A stretch of 64,000 nucleotides of DNA from Branchiostoma floridae. Its lineage: Eukaryota > Chordata > Leptocardii > Amphioxiformes > Branchiostomatidae. The notes under the pieces were generated by a model. The model was not told the origin of the DNA and did not search any database. It saw only the letters and a list, made by a program, of their open reading frames with translations. The DNA is taken from contig NC_049989.1 of NCBI RefSeq assembly GCF_000003815.2, positions 15,330,058-15,394,057 of the forward strand, written 5' to 3'. Below, in pieces: positions 52,301-64,000 of the stretch (within the stretch, counting starts at the first letter, position 1; each line of letters begins with the position of its first letter). The translations under genes were made by a program, and so were the position numbers.

Positions 52301-55300
52301 ATTTCTGATATGTATCCACACTTCTATCCTGAAATCATAGGCATCAAAATTATTACTATCTAGATACATTGTAGAAAAAAAATGCTAACACTTCCAACAA
52401 TGAATTGAATATAGGGACTAAGTACCCCTCTTAATTCAGTGTTGGAAGTAAAATGTGTTTTTTCTATAATGTATTCTACCAGCACAGATGAACTTTCATG
52501 CTAAGATCTAGATACATGCTAATGTTTTTTTAGTAAGATGTAGTTTGTACAACAAAGAGAGAGAGAGAGAGTTGGACTTTTTAGACTGATTTTTCATATA
52601 CCTTGCACTACAGAAAAAGTTTTCTAATGAACTTGGCAAACCTTTCATTATAAAACGTTGTGTTCTACTGTATGGCATCATAAAGAAGTGAGAAGTTAAA
52701 TTTACTTAGTAGAATGTGATTTTTTTTTGTCCACTTAAGATTGTATTATGTATTCTGTAAACTATTTACTTGTTTTGACCTACTTAACCCAGTGGGTATA
52801 TATGTGCAGTAAAACTAAATGTCTTCATTTGTTCTTTCATTATTGATGTCATTTATTCCTGTCTCTTATAGACCGATGCGTGTCCACTGCGACCAGCCCA
52901 GTGCCAGTACTGTGAGATAGACCTCTCCCATAAGGACCTGGCCTCCCACTTGGACTACTGCGGCACTCGTACCGAGGAGTGCTTCAAATGTCACCAAAGA
53001 ATCATGAAGAAAGACGAAATCCAACACGAGGCCTCCAACTGCAAGTACCCCGAACCCAAGCCCCTGTTGAAGACAAGCTCCGAATCTTCGGTGCGAGACC
53101 TCCCGTCGCACTACCAGTACGGGATTTTCAACCGTTACGCGTCCGAGTTCGACATCCCCATGGAGGCGGACTCGCCCTTTGATCTGGAGCAGCCAATCAG
53201 ATCGGTGGATTCGGACCACTCCCTGATGGTGAGGTCGCGGGGCACGAGAGCCCGCCTGGCCAACCAGGGGCCGGCGAGAAACCGGATATCGAGCGATAGA
53301 GACGTTCCGATGCCAGTGCCGAGGGGCATGGCGCAGACGAAGAAGGGAGCAAAGAACAAGTCGACCAATGTGAGCGCAGCGAGGGGCCGTGATATTCCAC
53401 CCAGACGGGGCTCGCAGTCCCGACCTAGGAGAGACTCAGGTCACAGTGATGGTACGACATAAATCTGCTTGTACCTTTATGATTATGTGATGGGAGTATA
53501 TACAATACTACTTCATGAATGTTTGTGAATTCTTGACACCTTGTATAGAGAGATGAAGCATATGTCCCAAGTCATATGTATGTTTCTTATTACTAAGCAA
53601 ATTATATACATGTATTGCAGTGAACTGTTGATGGTTAGTCATGATATCCAAATTAAAAACTTTTCACCGTTAAGCATGCGAAACAATATTCTCAAACAAA
53701 ACGCACTTTATCTTATTGCCTGTACAATGTACATGTTTCAATGTAGAAAGTTCAAGATACATATGCAGTCTCATAGCCTTTTTAAGTTTTTTAAGGCTGT
53801 AGGGACTGTGGGTTGTTATCCACTTTGTCTGTACCCTGGGAAAACGCAGACTCCTACGAGGCACGCAAAGTTTACCGATCCCTACAACACGCACGCACGG
53901 GACACCCCCCGCCTAACACCCGCCGGCCCTCGTACCAGCTGGCCCCTACTAACACGAGCCTCTTTCGAGAAGCGAGCGATGTTGGGGACCGTCGTAAGTA
54001 GGGCCAGCTGGTAGTGGGGCGGGTGCATAGAGGCGTTAGGGCGCGCGTTAGGCAGGGGATCGGTAACTCTTATTTGCGACTCTTATTTGCGAAGCTTCTC
54101 GAGCAGGTTTCCCAGGGTACTTTGTCTGGGGCCCAAAAAAAGCTATGGGACTGACTGACTGACTAGGGCACAATATTCCACTGCCTTTAACCTCCCCAAC
54201 TGAAGTCAGGTATCTATTTTTATACCTGGGCGGAGTGAGGAAAGTCAAGTAAAAGGCACAACATCTTGCCAAGAAATCAAACTCATGAGGTCTTGGTCTC
54301 GTGTTGTCTGCCTACATAGCTACTCGGCCATTCAACACATTGGTTTGACTTTATGCTATTCTTTACCCTCCCAGATTCGGACCCAGACTGGGTCCTGGCT
54401 AGGCACCTGGCCCACGACCTGTCCGACCACGATGACCACGAGCTGGACACTCTGCTGGGGCTTGACCGCTCCTCGAACAACAACGGCATGCTGCACACAG
54501 GAGGCCTGATGCACAGTCCACCACTCAACAGGCCTCACCACATGACAACAGCTGTCACCAACGGAGGTACTTTGTTGGTTACATGTCTACTATGTCCTCA
54601 ACCAGGGTTGTAGCCAGCACCCGTCTTTCCGTCCTTTGACGGAAATTTGCAGCTGGGGATGGAAAAAATATTTGCCCATACTGTCCTCTGTGACGGATAA
54701 AAATTGTTATGAAAGATATGTCTCCCTTGTGTAATTTTTCACCAACAGATTTTATTGGACAGCTTAGTCTGACAACAAAATTTGCACCTCAAAATGCAGG
54801 AAATATTGTTTCAGAGGGTCTAGGGGTGCATGTCCCAGGACACCCTAAGACATCTCGTGCCTAGGGCGCTCGATATGATTCAAAATCGAGGGGATGGAAA
54901 ATGATTTCAGGCTGGCTACAACCCTGTCCTCAACACAAAAGATACATGAAAAGTTGGTGCCTCACTCAAAATGAATGGGAGTACAATGAAGAGTGGACCA
55001 CGGCTTTTTAACATCCTTTCCGAAGGACTGCAACCCTTTCCAGTAGCGTACATTTTTGGTGAGCGACAACAGCTGGAATACTGTAAGAAATCCCAACTTA
55101 TTGGTCCAGAGGCAAAGTCGCTAACCACTAGACTACACTAGATGATAAAAGATACTACATATGCTAGGAATGAACATCCTCCTACGCAGGGACATCCAAT
55201 GGCTAAACTGCCTGTCTGGATGTACCCTGCTTTCTCAACCTTCGCTCTTAGTTCCTGTGAACGTCAACACCCCCCACCCCCCAAACAGATGTCAGCCAAT

Positions 55301-58300
55301 CAAGGAATAGGCCTTTCAGTTTTCAAAAGGGGTCTCGTATGTATAAGGATAAGCTTTATATTTATAAGCAGGGCGGTCAGGAACTAAGGGTGATGGTTGA
55401 GAAAGCAGGGTACATCCAGACAGGCGGTTTCGCTGTTGCATGTCCCTGCGTAGGAGGATGGGAATGAAATGTGAAGAGACATTGTAACAATGTTTGGTCT
55501 TTATTCAAACTGTTTTGTTTGTTCCACAGATGACACTGCCCTCCCATGTGAGTTCTGTCAGGATCTGTTCCCTATCGACATCTTGATAGAACACCAGGTA
55601 AGGAAATTTTGTGAAATAAATTGCAAAAACGGGCAAAAGAGTGTTGAATTAGAATTGGCAAAAATGATGGATGTTAGAAACAATGTAATTACATGATGCA
55701 TTTAAGTCTTGTTTAGTTGTGAACCAAGCACTGTTGACGTGTTGTCATGGTTGTTTCAACTGCCCCCAGTAATGTAGGAGTATTATAGTGAAGAAGCCAG
55801 CAAATACATAATTATGATTCAGTAAATGCTTGATAACAAATCATGTATACCAATAACCATACCAAATGACCTGTCTCAACATTGTACATTGGGTATATAC
55901 AAATAAACATGTTTGGTAGCACAGACTTTATGTTTTTATACAGCTTAGGCCACACCAATTCATTTGTTGTTTCTTGGATTTTTTCAGAAAAAACAAACTT
56001 TTGCAAACAGTCGGTGGTAGGAGAGATCGAGGGGCTTACCCAAGTTAAACAACAGAAATAACAACATTTCAACATTTAGGAGTCCCTGGTAGCAAAGTTT
56101 GAAGAAAAATTATAAATGTACTGTCCAAAATAGGCACGTACAGCTCCTGGAATTTTAGGCCCATAGTTATGGTCAGGCAGTGAAATGTTGTCAACACAAG
56201 GTGTGGCCATCAATTTGAAAAGTTTTTTTGTTTTTTTTAAATCTGACAAAATAGGGTCGGGAAATCCGAGAAACAACAAATGAAATTGGTGTTGCCCTTG
56301 TAAATCAAATCAATGATTGTATGTATTTCCTCCTTACAGTCTGGGTGCAACCCGTACCTATCCCATGCTCCTGTGAAGTATGGTGGTAACCTGACCGCCC
56401 CCAGCACACAACAACCACCTGCTAACCAGGGGGACAACAGGGACAGGCAAAACGCAGGGTCTGGTCACCCCTCCGTCATGGACAACTTGGGATATTCCTC
56501 TGTGGAGGACAGGTGGGGTATAGTTTTGTTGTTGGGTGGGCGGACTACTCTCTCTTTGCAGCCAGGGCCTGAATGGCGAGGAGCTTACAATAGGCAGGGC
56601 GGAATTGCAAGAACCTTGAGTGGCTGCCATTATGCGCTAACTCTGTTGGCTCCATGTGACATTGTAAAATTATTTTCAGTTAACAGTTTTGACCGCTAGT
56701 AGTTAACTCAAATATTACAATCCATATTTAGAATTAAATAGTGATGTGTTTTTTTCTTGCAAATACATATTAGTACATTGTCCTGTGAATGGTAAGGTCT
56801 ATTTGTGTAAATGAAGGAATTTTTTTTTTGCAATTGGTCCTATAAACTGCACGTTTATTTTCTACTTTCAGACTGAGGAGCATTCCCCTAGACCCAAGTA
56901 AGTTGTTGTGTTCAGTTATTTCTTCAAATAAGATTGCAAATATTTCAAAACTACTTGTATTATACAGCTTTGAAGCATTGTGGAACCAGCCAGTAATAAA
57001 ACATATCTATTCTAAATCTTGAAACCTTTACATTATTTTTTTGCTGTGACCTCACTCTTTTGTTGCAAATGAAAAACTTTGATAATCGGTATTTTACCAA
57101 CCTGATGAAAGTATTGACAGATGAACACAACTTTGTTTCATGTGAAACTAGCTAGGGTTTGACTAAGTTTAAAACGTTTCCGTCCTGTTATTTTCCTATC
57201 CAGTTCCAGTACCAGACGATGACGCCCCCATGTTGCCGTGTGAGTTTTGTGGAACACTACTGCCTGCAGACTTTCTCATCCAGCATCAGGTAATTACTAG
57301 TAGTTCTGTTTTATGACACTGGGCTATACTACTTTACTCCTTAAAGTGCTGGTGACAACACCTACTTTTGCTTTGGATAAACTCCTACTGAAACAAAACT
57401 TGAAAGCATTTTCCACTTCATCTTTCCCCCATCAGGGACAGGATTTCCTTCATGTTCTTCTTGTTGGTGTCAGATCTTAAGTTGTCAGTAAAGTTGGCCT
57501 CTACATCTTTTCTCTTTAGTAGGTTCCCATAGTACCAGTATTGGATGCTATATTATCAGCTTGTCTTATACAACCATCCACTAGTTTCATTTGTCTTGTT
57601 CTTGTTTCTTGGTAATTTGCTTCTTGCCCTTGTTTTCTAAGTCATTTTCTCATGACTCATATACCACTTAAATACAAGAGTTCAATTCACATTCCATTAT
57701 CAGTATCATTCAATGAGCATAGATGTTTGTTCCTCCTTTCAGACGTTATTAACCATTTCATTTTACAAATTGTACCTTGAGTTCTTGATTTCTGCACCTA
57801 GGCAATACAGCAGCCTATTGCAAACCTGACACCACAATTTGCAAAAAATGCCCACCACATAATGTATTTAAAACACTACATTTTGAACTGTTTTCCCCCC
57901 TGTAGTCTGTTTGTCAGATGGATGATCTCAGGTCAGAGGCACCCACACCACGCCCCCCTGCACAGCTACCCCCCTCCGTGGCTTCCCCTGTCCGCAGACA
58001 CAAACCCCCCAAGGACCAGTATTCCGAGACCGGCCCAACAAGACGAGTCAAGAGACAAGGTGAGACCAAGTCTACCATTTTCAGTAGGATGAAATACAAC
58101 TTGTTCATTTCTTCACACTTGTATTTCTTGAGTTGATATCTGTTCAAAGAAAGCCCCGTTTTAACTCTACTTTCCAAGACATTCTAATGTATATCCTTCC
58201 AAAACAACATTTCATGATGCATTTTATAGTCAGCTTCTAAACAGTGACTTGTTACTAAACCATTACTGTATTTACTTTTAATGTACGTGTCTTATTTTTC

Positions 58301-61300
58301 CTTTTGTGCGTACCATCACTTAAGCCCACAGCAAGTAAATTTTATGGATGACATCCTCTGCAGACTGCAAAAATAGTGCGATAGGGCGGGGGGAAAAACA
58401 AGATGGGTGAAAAAAACAAGATGGCTACATTTTCAAAAATAGGCACCATAAAGTTGTGATGACTGTTGTAAAAAGAACAAAACATGGTATCAGAGCAACA
58501 AGGCATCATTCCTGAATTAAAAGTGACAATAGTGTGGTAGACTGGCATCACCAACAAGTTGGTAACCACACTCATGGCTTCCATATTGGTGTCACTTTTA
58601 CAACTATCCACTAAGTTTCATTTCTACAACAGTTACTACAGTCCTGGGTACCTCGCAAGTGTCACTTCTACAAGTATAATTATTAGGCTACAACACAATA
58701 TATTTGCTAATTTTGGTACTTTATCTTCATGTTGACCATCCCTGCAGAAGAAAAAAATTCTTGTTTTTTTTCTGAAATCAGGCGAAAATTAATGCTCGCG
58801 CTGATGTCATCCATAAAATTTACTTACTGTGGCCTAACCAGCACCGTCAGTAAAATCTTAAGATATCTTTAAGTCTTAAGATAGAGTGTCTCACATGTAC
58901 ATAAAAGTTTTGGTTAGGGTTGTACTTTTGGATGGGATGCCCTACGTTTGAGGAGAGCCGCACCTCAAGCATGTTAAAGAACCCACCACACTTAACAAAA
59001 AAAGTAGGGATCCATTCTCGTCTTGCATCTTGTATCTTGTGTACAAAATTGTGTTATGCCAGTTTACTGTTTATGCGGAACAAAAAATGTTGTTTTGTTG
59101 TACGTTTGGTTTCAGTTTAAGACTTACAATTTTTTCAGGTGACCCTTCAGCATCATTTCTCTCATTTGGAGACTCACCGCCCACCAACCACCGCATCAAG
59201 CCAGTAGGGCCCAAGAAGAATCCTGGCGGTACACGGCCAGGTGCCACAACCATTACCAACCACTTCACCAGCCCACACCAAAAAAGTAGCACCAAGTCAT
59301 CATCTAATGTCAAAACGGGGCAATTCTCGGAGCCACGAGAGGAGGGCGAATCGCCGGAACTTGCGCCACGATACCGGGCGAACAGTGCGGCGAGAACGAG
59401 AAAGACGCTAGAGTCGCTTCTTCAGGACGACAACATGGCCACGTCCGAGATTCTGGATCGGATGGAGGAGCACAAGAGACAGAAGGGGAGGAAAGGGGCA
59501 TGGGGAGAGGAAACAGAGATAGATTTAACCATGGACGAACCAAAAGGTGAGTTAGGGTCTACGTATGATATTTCTTTAGTGGGTAGCCTGTTAAATTATT
59601 CAAGAAATGTGTTGTCAGCAAAAATGTAATTTTCTTTGAATTAGTATAGTGTTGATTAGAATATAATGAAGGATATCCAAGTTCACAGCAATTTGCATGA
59701 GTTTCTGAACAAAGGTTTTGATCATACTGTAAATTGTACAAAGCAGCTGCAAAATCAGAGGATATGTGCCAAAAATGTTGTAAAACAGATACTAATGCCA
59801 TAAAATGCCAAAGTCACTTTTTTTTTTTTACTCAATGGTCACCACGTAACAAGGCCTGAAGGCCACTCAAGGTTATGGGTTACATGATTGGAACTGTAAC
59901 AGCAACTCTTCACCCTAGGTCAGAAACATCATGATTGAGACCAGCCCAATTGCTCACTATGTTCAGTTCAGTTCAGTTCAGTTCATCCTCTTGGAGGTGA
60001 CACCTGTGTCTCCACTCGTTACTCACTATGAGTGAGGACTAACTGACCCAATAGGCGAAGCAGGGGTTACGAGGGCTGCTCGGGAGATTCCCTACCCCTA
60101 TTTTGGCCGGAATGGTTTGATCCGCTCGGGTGGATGTTCGCACATGTGGCGGGTTCTTTAACGTGCATAGGGTATGGCTCTCCCCATACACGGGACCTCC
60201 ATTTAACGTCCTATCCGAGGGACGACTCATTTTTCACTTGAGTAAAGTGAGGAAAGTCGTGAGGAATCTATTGTTTAGGATACCATACTCTGTGTGTTTT
60301 TAAGTCATTTTGTTCATCTTTCGTGACCAATTAGATTTTATGAAGGCAAACTTTTTATTCTTACCCTGGCATCATGTTTTTTCTGATTTCCAGAAGATGT
60401 CATCCATATCAGATTAAGACAGCCTTACAGAAAGTGCTAAAACTAATGCTGCAATATATACAATATATGCACCTTATAAAGTCTCAAACAACTGAAACTC
60501 ACAACTTACGTTTCAAATAAAAATTTTCGTTTTACGTTTGAAATAAAAATTTGAATAATTGTATCTTACTAATCCCAATCTTTTCTTGACAAATTTTGCT
60601 TATGATTTTAAAACAAATGGAAAGGAACACCAAAAAAGAGGTTGTCGTATAATGATTGATTTTTGAATTTTTTCTTTTATAAAGTGAAACCACAGCCTAA
60701 AAACAAGCCGTCCAGAAGGCTAGGGGGACCACAGCAGCCTGAACCTATGCCTGGGTACCAGGCTAGCTTTGCCATGGGTCCTGGGGCATCGAGGTCAACC
60801 AAGGTCAAACCCACAGTCAAGTCTTCCTCAAGGTCAGTCACTATTTTTTTTCTCTTTTTTTTCTAAGCTTTCAAATAAACATACTGTAACTGAACACAGA
60901 AATGATTACATAAATGTAAAGCAAAAAAGATAGAAAATAAGAGCTGACACAAAGGTTAACAGTTTCTATAGTCCTGTTTTGTCTTAGTGAATCATACTTC
61001 TAGTAGCCCTTCCACTGGTTAGGCCTCTAGAAACATGATAGCCAACATCTTTAAGTTAAGAGAATTGGGAACATCCTAATCATGTTGATTTATGCATATG
61101 TGCTAACATGGACCAATCACTGTCAGGTTGAGAACTGTCTGTTACCTTATTTGGTGTTAGGGGTGTGATAGCTGGTTTCCATAGAGAATCCTGAGCTCCC
61201 ATTGGATGGATTTTGATAGTGATTTAGAATCCTGAGCTCCTATTGGTGATTCTAAGAATGGGAATGGTTCTCTCAAGTTAGAGGCGTATGGAGGGAGAAG

Positions 61301-62124
61301 ACCCAAAAAGCCTCCATCAGTGAGAGATTGTGCAACACAGGCCAAGTCCTGTCATCCTTCCCTCTTAAATGATCTTTCTTTTCCAAGTGCTTGAATCTTT
61401 GCTTTGAATTTTAGTCAGGACATCTTTTTGTTCATCCTTGCTTTTTGTTCTAATGAAAAAAATAATATTCATATTTTTTAAAGATCCGTACCGAGTGAAG
61501 AAGGTACAGGTACAACCAATGGCAGAAGGAGGACAGACAGTAATGGTGCCAACAGTAGAACTAAGGTAAGCTACACTACAACATACCAAGTTCATGCTAT
61601 ACCAGCTTTTTATATGCATTATGTTAGAGTGTATGTACATATAGAGTAGTACATGGTGTATTTCCTACAGGGTTTTTTCCAAGACCCATCCCTCCATCCG
61701 CTACAGTGAATGTGACTAGCATGCGAAAAATATAAAATATGAAAAAGCTCACAGACCGAACAAAACAATTCCTCCCCAGGAATAAGTAGCCTCTTCCATT
61801 GACCCCATGACCTGGACTGTCAGTCATGTCTGATATACCACTTGTTCTACCACCTTTGAATCCTACTTCCTGTCACTCTGTCAAGTCTGACCTTGTGTGG
61901 TCATCTTTCCACTCACTTCCTGACACAATACTGATCTACATTTTGTTAACATACGTGTAACTACGAACACACAAGAACACAAACAATCAGGCAAGGACAT
62001 TATGGAGTTTTGGACTTGTTGTTGCAGTAATTTTTCCTTTGGATATCTTACACTGAAGCTGTTGCTCCATGTGTTTCAGGCTGGCCAATCCTCGCGTAGA
62101 AGGATGCGTCACGATGAAGTCTGA
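49327..62124 (+). CDS. TRAFD1: TRAFD1/FLN29-like TRAF-type zinc finger protein (14 coding exons, 729 aa)
   Basis: Exons: 49327-49364, 50765-50900, 52213-52266, 52872-53451, 54375-54566, 55530-55597, 56340-56512, 56872-56897, 57204-57289, 57906-58059, 59139-59546, 60685-60832, 61484-61565, 62080-62124; all phases agree. The N-terminus is a Cys/His-rich TRAF-type zinc-finger block (about residues 10-115) with repeated C-x2-C...H...C units: YCNNC, HCQRNI, CDHCKEP, CKCG, CQYC, HLDYC and CFKC. After a basic, disordered segment come two copies of an LPCEFC-L-P-IQHQ-type finger (about 338-360 and 433-456), also paired in the vertebrate protein. The tail is Pro/Arg/Lys-rich and low complexity. Mammalian TRAFD1 dampens Toll-like and RIG-I-like receptor signalling in the cytoplasm and is 582 aa; the extra length is disordered. 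Exon 12 has a weak acceptor and is the least certain. Confidence 0.92.
49552..49757. mobile_element. MITE family with TACTGTAAATGCA ends, degenerate copy C
   Basis: The ends TACTGTAAGTG and ATTACAGTA plus internal GGTGGTTGTAAGTTCACG and GGTTTGAAGTTCACGGTG blocks match copies A and B, with clear divergence. TRAFD1 intron 1. Confidence 0.7.
50328..50502. repeat. Dispersed repeat shared with 9560-9727
   Basis: It carries AGGGTTGG(T)C on the left and GTCCAACCC on the right as short inverted ends. Inside, GTGGACCAATATGTACCCA, AGCCTGAT and GGCAATCGGGCCAATGGACTTG follow the same order as 9560-9727. TRAFD1 intron 1. Confidence 0.55.
51229..51620 (-). mobile_element. 3' end of a second LINE (CR1/L2/Jockey-like), minus strand
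   Basis: The minus-strand frame 51324-51593 reads as the conserved tail of a non-LTR reverse transcriptase (MMYKMTNRLV, then TDVFKNSYFPRTIVEWNLL, then SLDSFKERL). The plus strand shows repeated CTGTAT units (51229-51248), that is an (ATACAG)n tail on the element strand, typical of these clades rather than poly(A). Severely 5'-truncated fragment in TRAFD1 intron 2. Confidence 0.85.
53832..54119. mobile_element. GC-rich fold-back MITE, copy 2 (TACCCTGGGAAA family)
   Basis: It begins TACCCTGGGAAAACGCAGAC and ends GGTTTCCCAGGGTA. It shares TTACCGATCCC, CCCGCCGGCCC-like and GGGGATCGGTAACTCTT with copy 1 (4697-4960). A 16-bp CGACTCTTATTTG-type duplication lies near the right end. TRAFD1 intron 4. 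Confidence 0.88.
54603..54926. mobile_element. hAT-type MITE, 16-bp perfect TIRs, 8-bp target duplication
   Basis: The terminal repeats CAGGGTTGTAGCCAGC and GCTGGCTACAACCCTG are exact inverted copies. TCCTCAAC flanks both ends (54595-54602 and 54927-54934). The CAGGG start and 8-bp duplication fit hAT. 324 bp, no transposase. TRAFD1 intron 5. Confidence 0.93.
55175..55460. mobile_element. Fold-back MITE with about 80-bp TIRs and 8-bp target duplication
   Basis: The left arm starts CATCCTCCTACGCAGGGACA; the right arm is its near-inverted copy over about 80 bp, including GTCTGGATGTACCCTGCTTT. GGAATGAA flanks both sides (55167-55174 and 55461-55468). 286 bp, non-coding. The superfamily is open (the 8-bp duplication suggests hAT, P or Merlin). 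TRAFD1 intron 5. Confidence 0.92.
58321..58836. mobile_element. 516-bp TIR element in TRAFD1 intron 10
   Basis: The left end TAAGCCCACAGCAAGTAAAT and the right end ATTTACTTACTGTGGCCTA are inverted over about 31 bp, sharing AAATTTTATGGATGACATC. No target duplication is obvious. No transposase frame. Confidence 0.8.
59838..60260. repeat. Dispersed repeat with TTCTTTAACGTGCATAGG and AACGTCCTATCCGAGGGACG
   Basis: Non-coding sequence in TRAFD1 intron 11 with blocks GCGGGTTCTTTAACGTGC, ACACGGGACCTCC and TTTAACGTCCTATCCGAGGG. Partial relatives appear near 54170-54280, 55000-55040 and 58930-58990 (for example TTTTTAACATCCTTTCCGAAGGAC and CATGTTAAAGAACCCACC). A (GTTCA)n microsatellite lies at about 59960-59984. 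Looks like a SINE-type or other short dispersed family; not named. Confidence 0.55.
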
Positions 62125-64000
62125 CCGTGATACAAGTGTTGCAGTAATCTTTTCTCCATAAGGCCCAGTGATGACTGTCTGTACTACAGCTTCAGTGAGA
62201 ATGTTGCATAATGAACTTCTGTACTTTGTTGTTCACAGACATGCTCAAGCTGGTACTAAGTACATGTATCTCATTGGACAGCACCAAATTGCATCAGGTA
62301 TTTGCAAAGTGGCGCCAACCCATGCAAGGTGGCTCGAATCAGTGTACTTTGTCACCTAAAGTGGTGATGTTTTTTGTAGAGGTCACGTAATATCCCTTTT
62401 CATTGCACCCACGTGTGATCGCAAAGGACAACTGGCAAAAGTTTGCAAAGTTGGAACAGTTTCCTAGTGTAATTTTACACTGTCCTGTGAGAAATCTACT
62501 TTTAATAAATTACTGTTCACAGACATGCTTAGGAATGCTGTGTGATCATGATCAGTGAAAATGACAAACACACAAACAAACACAGAAAAATAAAATCTCC
62601 TAAAAGGTAATCCAAGAATGTGTACATGCTAATTCCTAATGTGGAACAACCCAGAATGTTATTTCAAACGTTAAAGCTTGGTACATCCAAAATGTAATGT
62701 TTCGATGGTAATGTTGATTGTATTGTCATTATTATATCCAATTGAGAGAAACATCTGAGTACAAAGTGGTGAAAATCCAACTACCACAGTTGAAGAAGAA
62801 AGTAAAAAGTACTGAAAAGGTGATACGGTAAAGGTATCCTTACAAGACACTTAGGCCTTTGGTCAGAAATTGAAGAAGGATTTTTTTTAATGTCTTTTTA
62901 AAAGATGAATGTACAATGTTTATGTACTGTAAAATATCATGATAAGTGTCAAGTAGCAAAGTCCACAAGATTGGTGCCTCCTTTCTCCTTGTTACAAGTT
63001 ACAACTGAGGAAATGATTTTGACATAGACACAAGTGCTACTTTAAAACAAATTGCAATTAGAATAAAAGTGAACTACAGTTATTTTTTGCCAAAATTTTC
63101 TATTTCATGTAAATTTAAATGCGTAATGATGTATTATCGCAAATAAATTTTTCAGGCATTATGTTTAGTTATAAGCTGCAGCTGCATGTGTTAAGGTTAT
63201 GTGCAGGTCCTTGTTTGTGAAGTAAGAACAAACAGACAAAAATTGTCAAGAATTTAAAGTCAATACTAAAAATCTTGAAATGTTTGCAATGATTTTATCT
63301 TCATGGTTTGCACAGTGAAATTATGATACCAGCACCATATGTTTCATATTTCCACTGTGGAAGACACCTTTTGCATTAACCACAAACTTGAAACATTGCA
63401 AAAGCCTCCCTTTTCCTCCTACCCAGAAATTCACTCCCCACAAAAATTAAGGAATTTACGGCAGTCGGCCATGGACAAGTAGGCACCATGATATGTCTGA
63501 CAAGCCTTGGACAACTACCGTTAGTGTCTGTTCATGTCTATTATTAAAACAATACTATTCACAGTTTTCCAGTCCCACACATTAAAAAAAGGCCCTTGAA
63601 AATATTGTGCACAGTGAGGGGCTAGTGGACCAAAGCGAGCATAAGCCTACTTACAGAAATACCTGATGAATTCCCTGAAGTCTTGGAAACAAACATACTA
63701 TTAGGCTAGCCCCTGAGGTGTCGCCAAAAAATATCAAATGGGTGTTGGTGCTAGAATTAGAAATTGTCCTACACTTCAGTAATCTTGAAATGTAATGAAT
63801 GTCCTTTTGAGAGATTGTCTTTGATCCAGTAACATATCTCTGTATCTTGTACTATTTCAAAAATGACATCTCTTTAACCTTCATCGCACTAAGGGTGCTA
63901 CACTGCCCAACATATGGTGACCACATTGTGAACAAGCTCTAACAGATTGTTATAGAATGTAGAATGCCTTTGATATGAGGGCTTGTGTCTCACTTCCTGT
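62125..64000. other. TRAFD1 3' untranslated region and downstream sequence
   Basis: AATAAA at 62504-62509 (about 380 nt after the stop) and at 63142-63147 are candidate polyadenylation signals. No further gene is recognised before the end of the window. Confidence 0.6.

Noticed and set aside
60392-60440. Alternative TRAFD1 exon after TTTCCAG at 60392
   Set aside because: In the required phase it reaches a stop after about 15 residues; the downstream exon at 60685 continues the frame and joins properly to 61484 and the final exon. A minor isoform is possible.
1-64000. CRISPR arrays, bacterial operons, tRNA or rRNA genes
   Set aside because: None seen; repeats present are transposons, minisatellites and microsatellites of a eukaryotic nuclear genome. 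The tRNA-Leu-like string at 38507-38523 is only a primer-binding site.

Overview
This is a draft-assembly window (one run of 518 Ns) from an animal nuclear genome. Five intron-rich genes encode recognisable animal proteins, all with GT-AG introns, and the space between exons is packed with transposable elements. The proteins are bilaterian, close to but clearly diverged from the vertebrate versions. Together with gene density, intron sizes and the element families, this points to an invertebrate deuterostome, most likely a lancelet (Branchiostoma). The species call is inference; the gene calls come from reading exons directly.

Layout. 1-5044: no host gene; several inverted-repeat elements. 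5045-9793 (+): TMEM248-like two-pass membrane protein, 6 coding exons. 9794-14593: intergenic with a miniature element and a long fold-back. 14594-31177 (+): MORC2, 32 coding exons, 1176 codons, complete from the GHKL ATPase to the C-terminal coiled coil. 31178-40231: intergenic, dominated by a complete LTR retrotransposon (33135-38750) with identical-looking 225-bp LTRs and the unusual order gag-protease-integrase-reverse transcriptase-RNase H (Gmr1-like), itself inserted into a small hAT-type element. 40232-45735 (+): a DUF4291 protein in 4 exons. Its first intron holds the assembly gap and a hAT-type element; its third holds a young 5'-truncated L1/Tx1-like LINE. 47152-48513 (-): TIMM10, 2 exons. 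49327-62124 (+): TRAFD1/FLN29-like zinc-finger protein, 14 coding exons. TIMM10 and TRAFD1 are head to head, 813 bp apart between start codons.

The host genes do not form one pathway. TMEM248 is a membrane protein of poorly known role, MORC2 is a chromatin ATPase that in vertebrates silences transposons with the HUSH complex, TIMM10 is a mitochondrial intermembrane-space chaperone, TRAFD1 is a brake on innate immune signalling in mammals, and DUF4291 has no known function. The most unusual items are the Gmr1-like retrotransposon, the DUF4291 gene, a 50-bp tandem array that starts exactly on a splice donor, and several non-autonomous DNA-transposon families whose ends and target-site duplications can be read directly.
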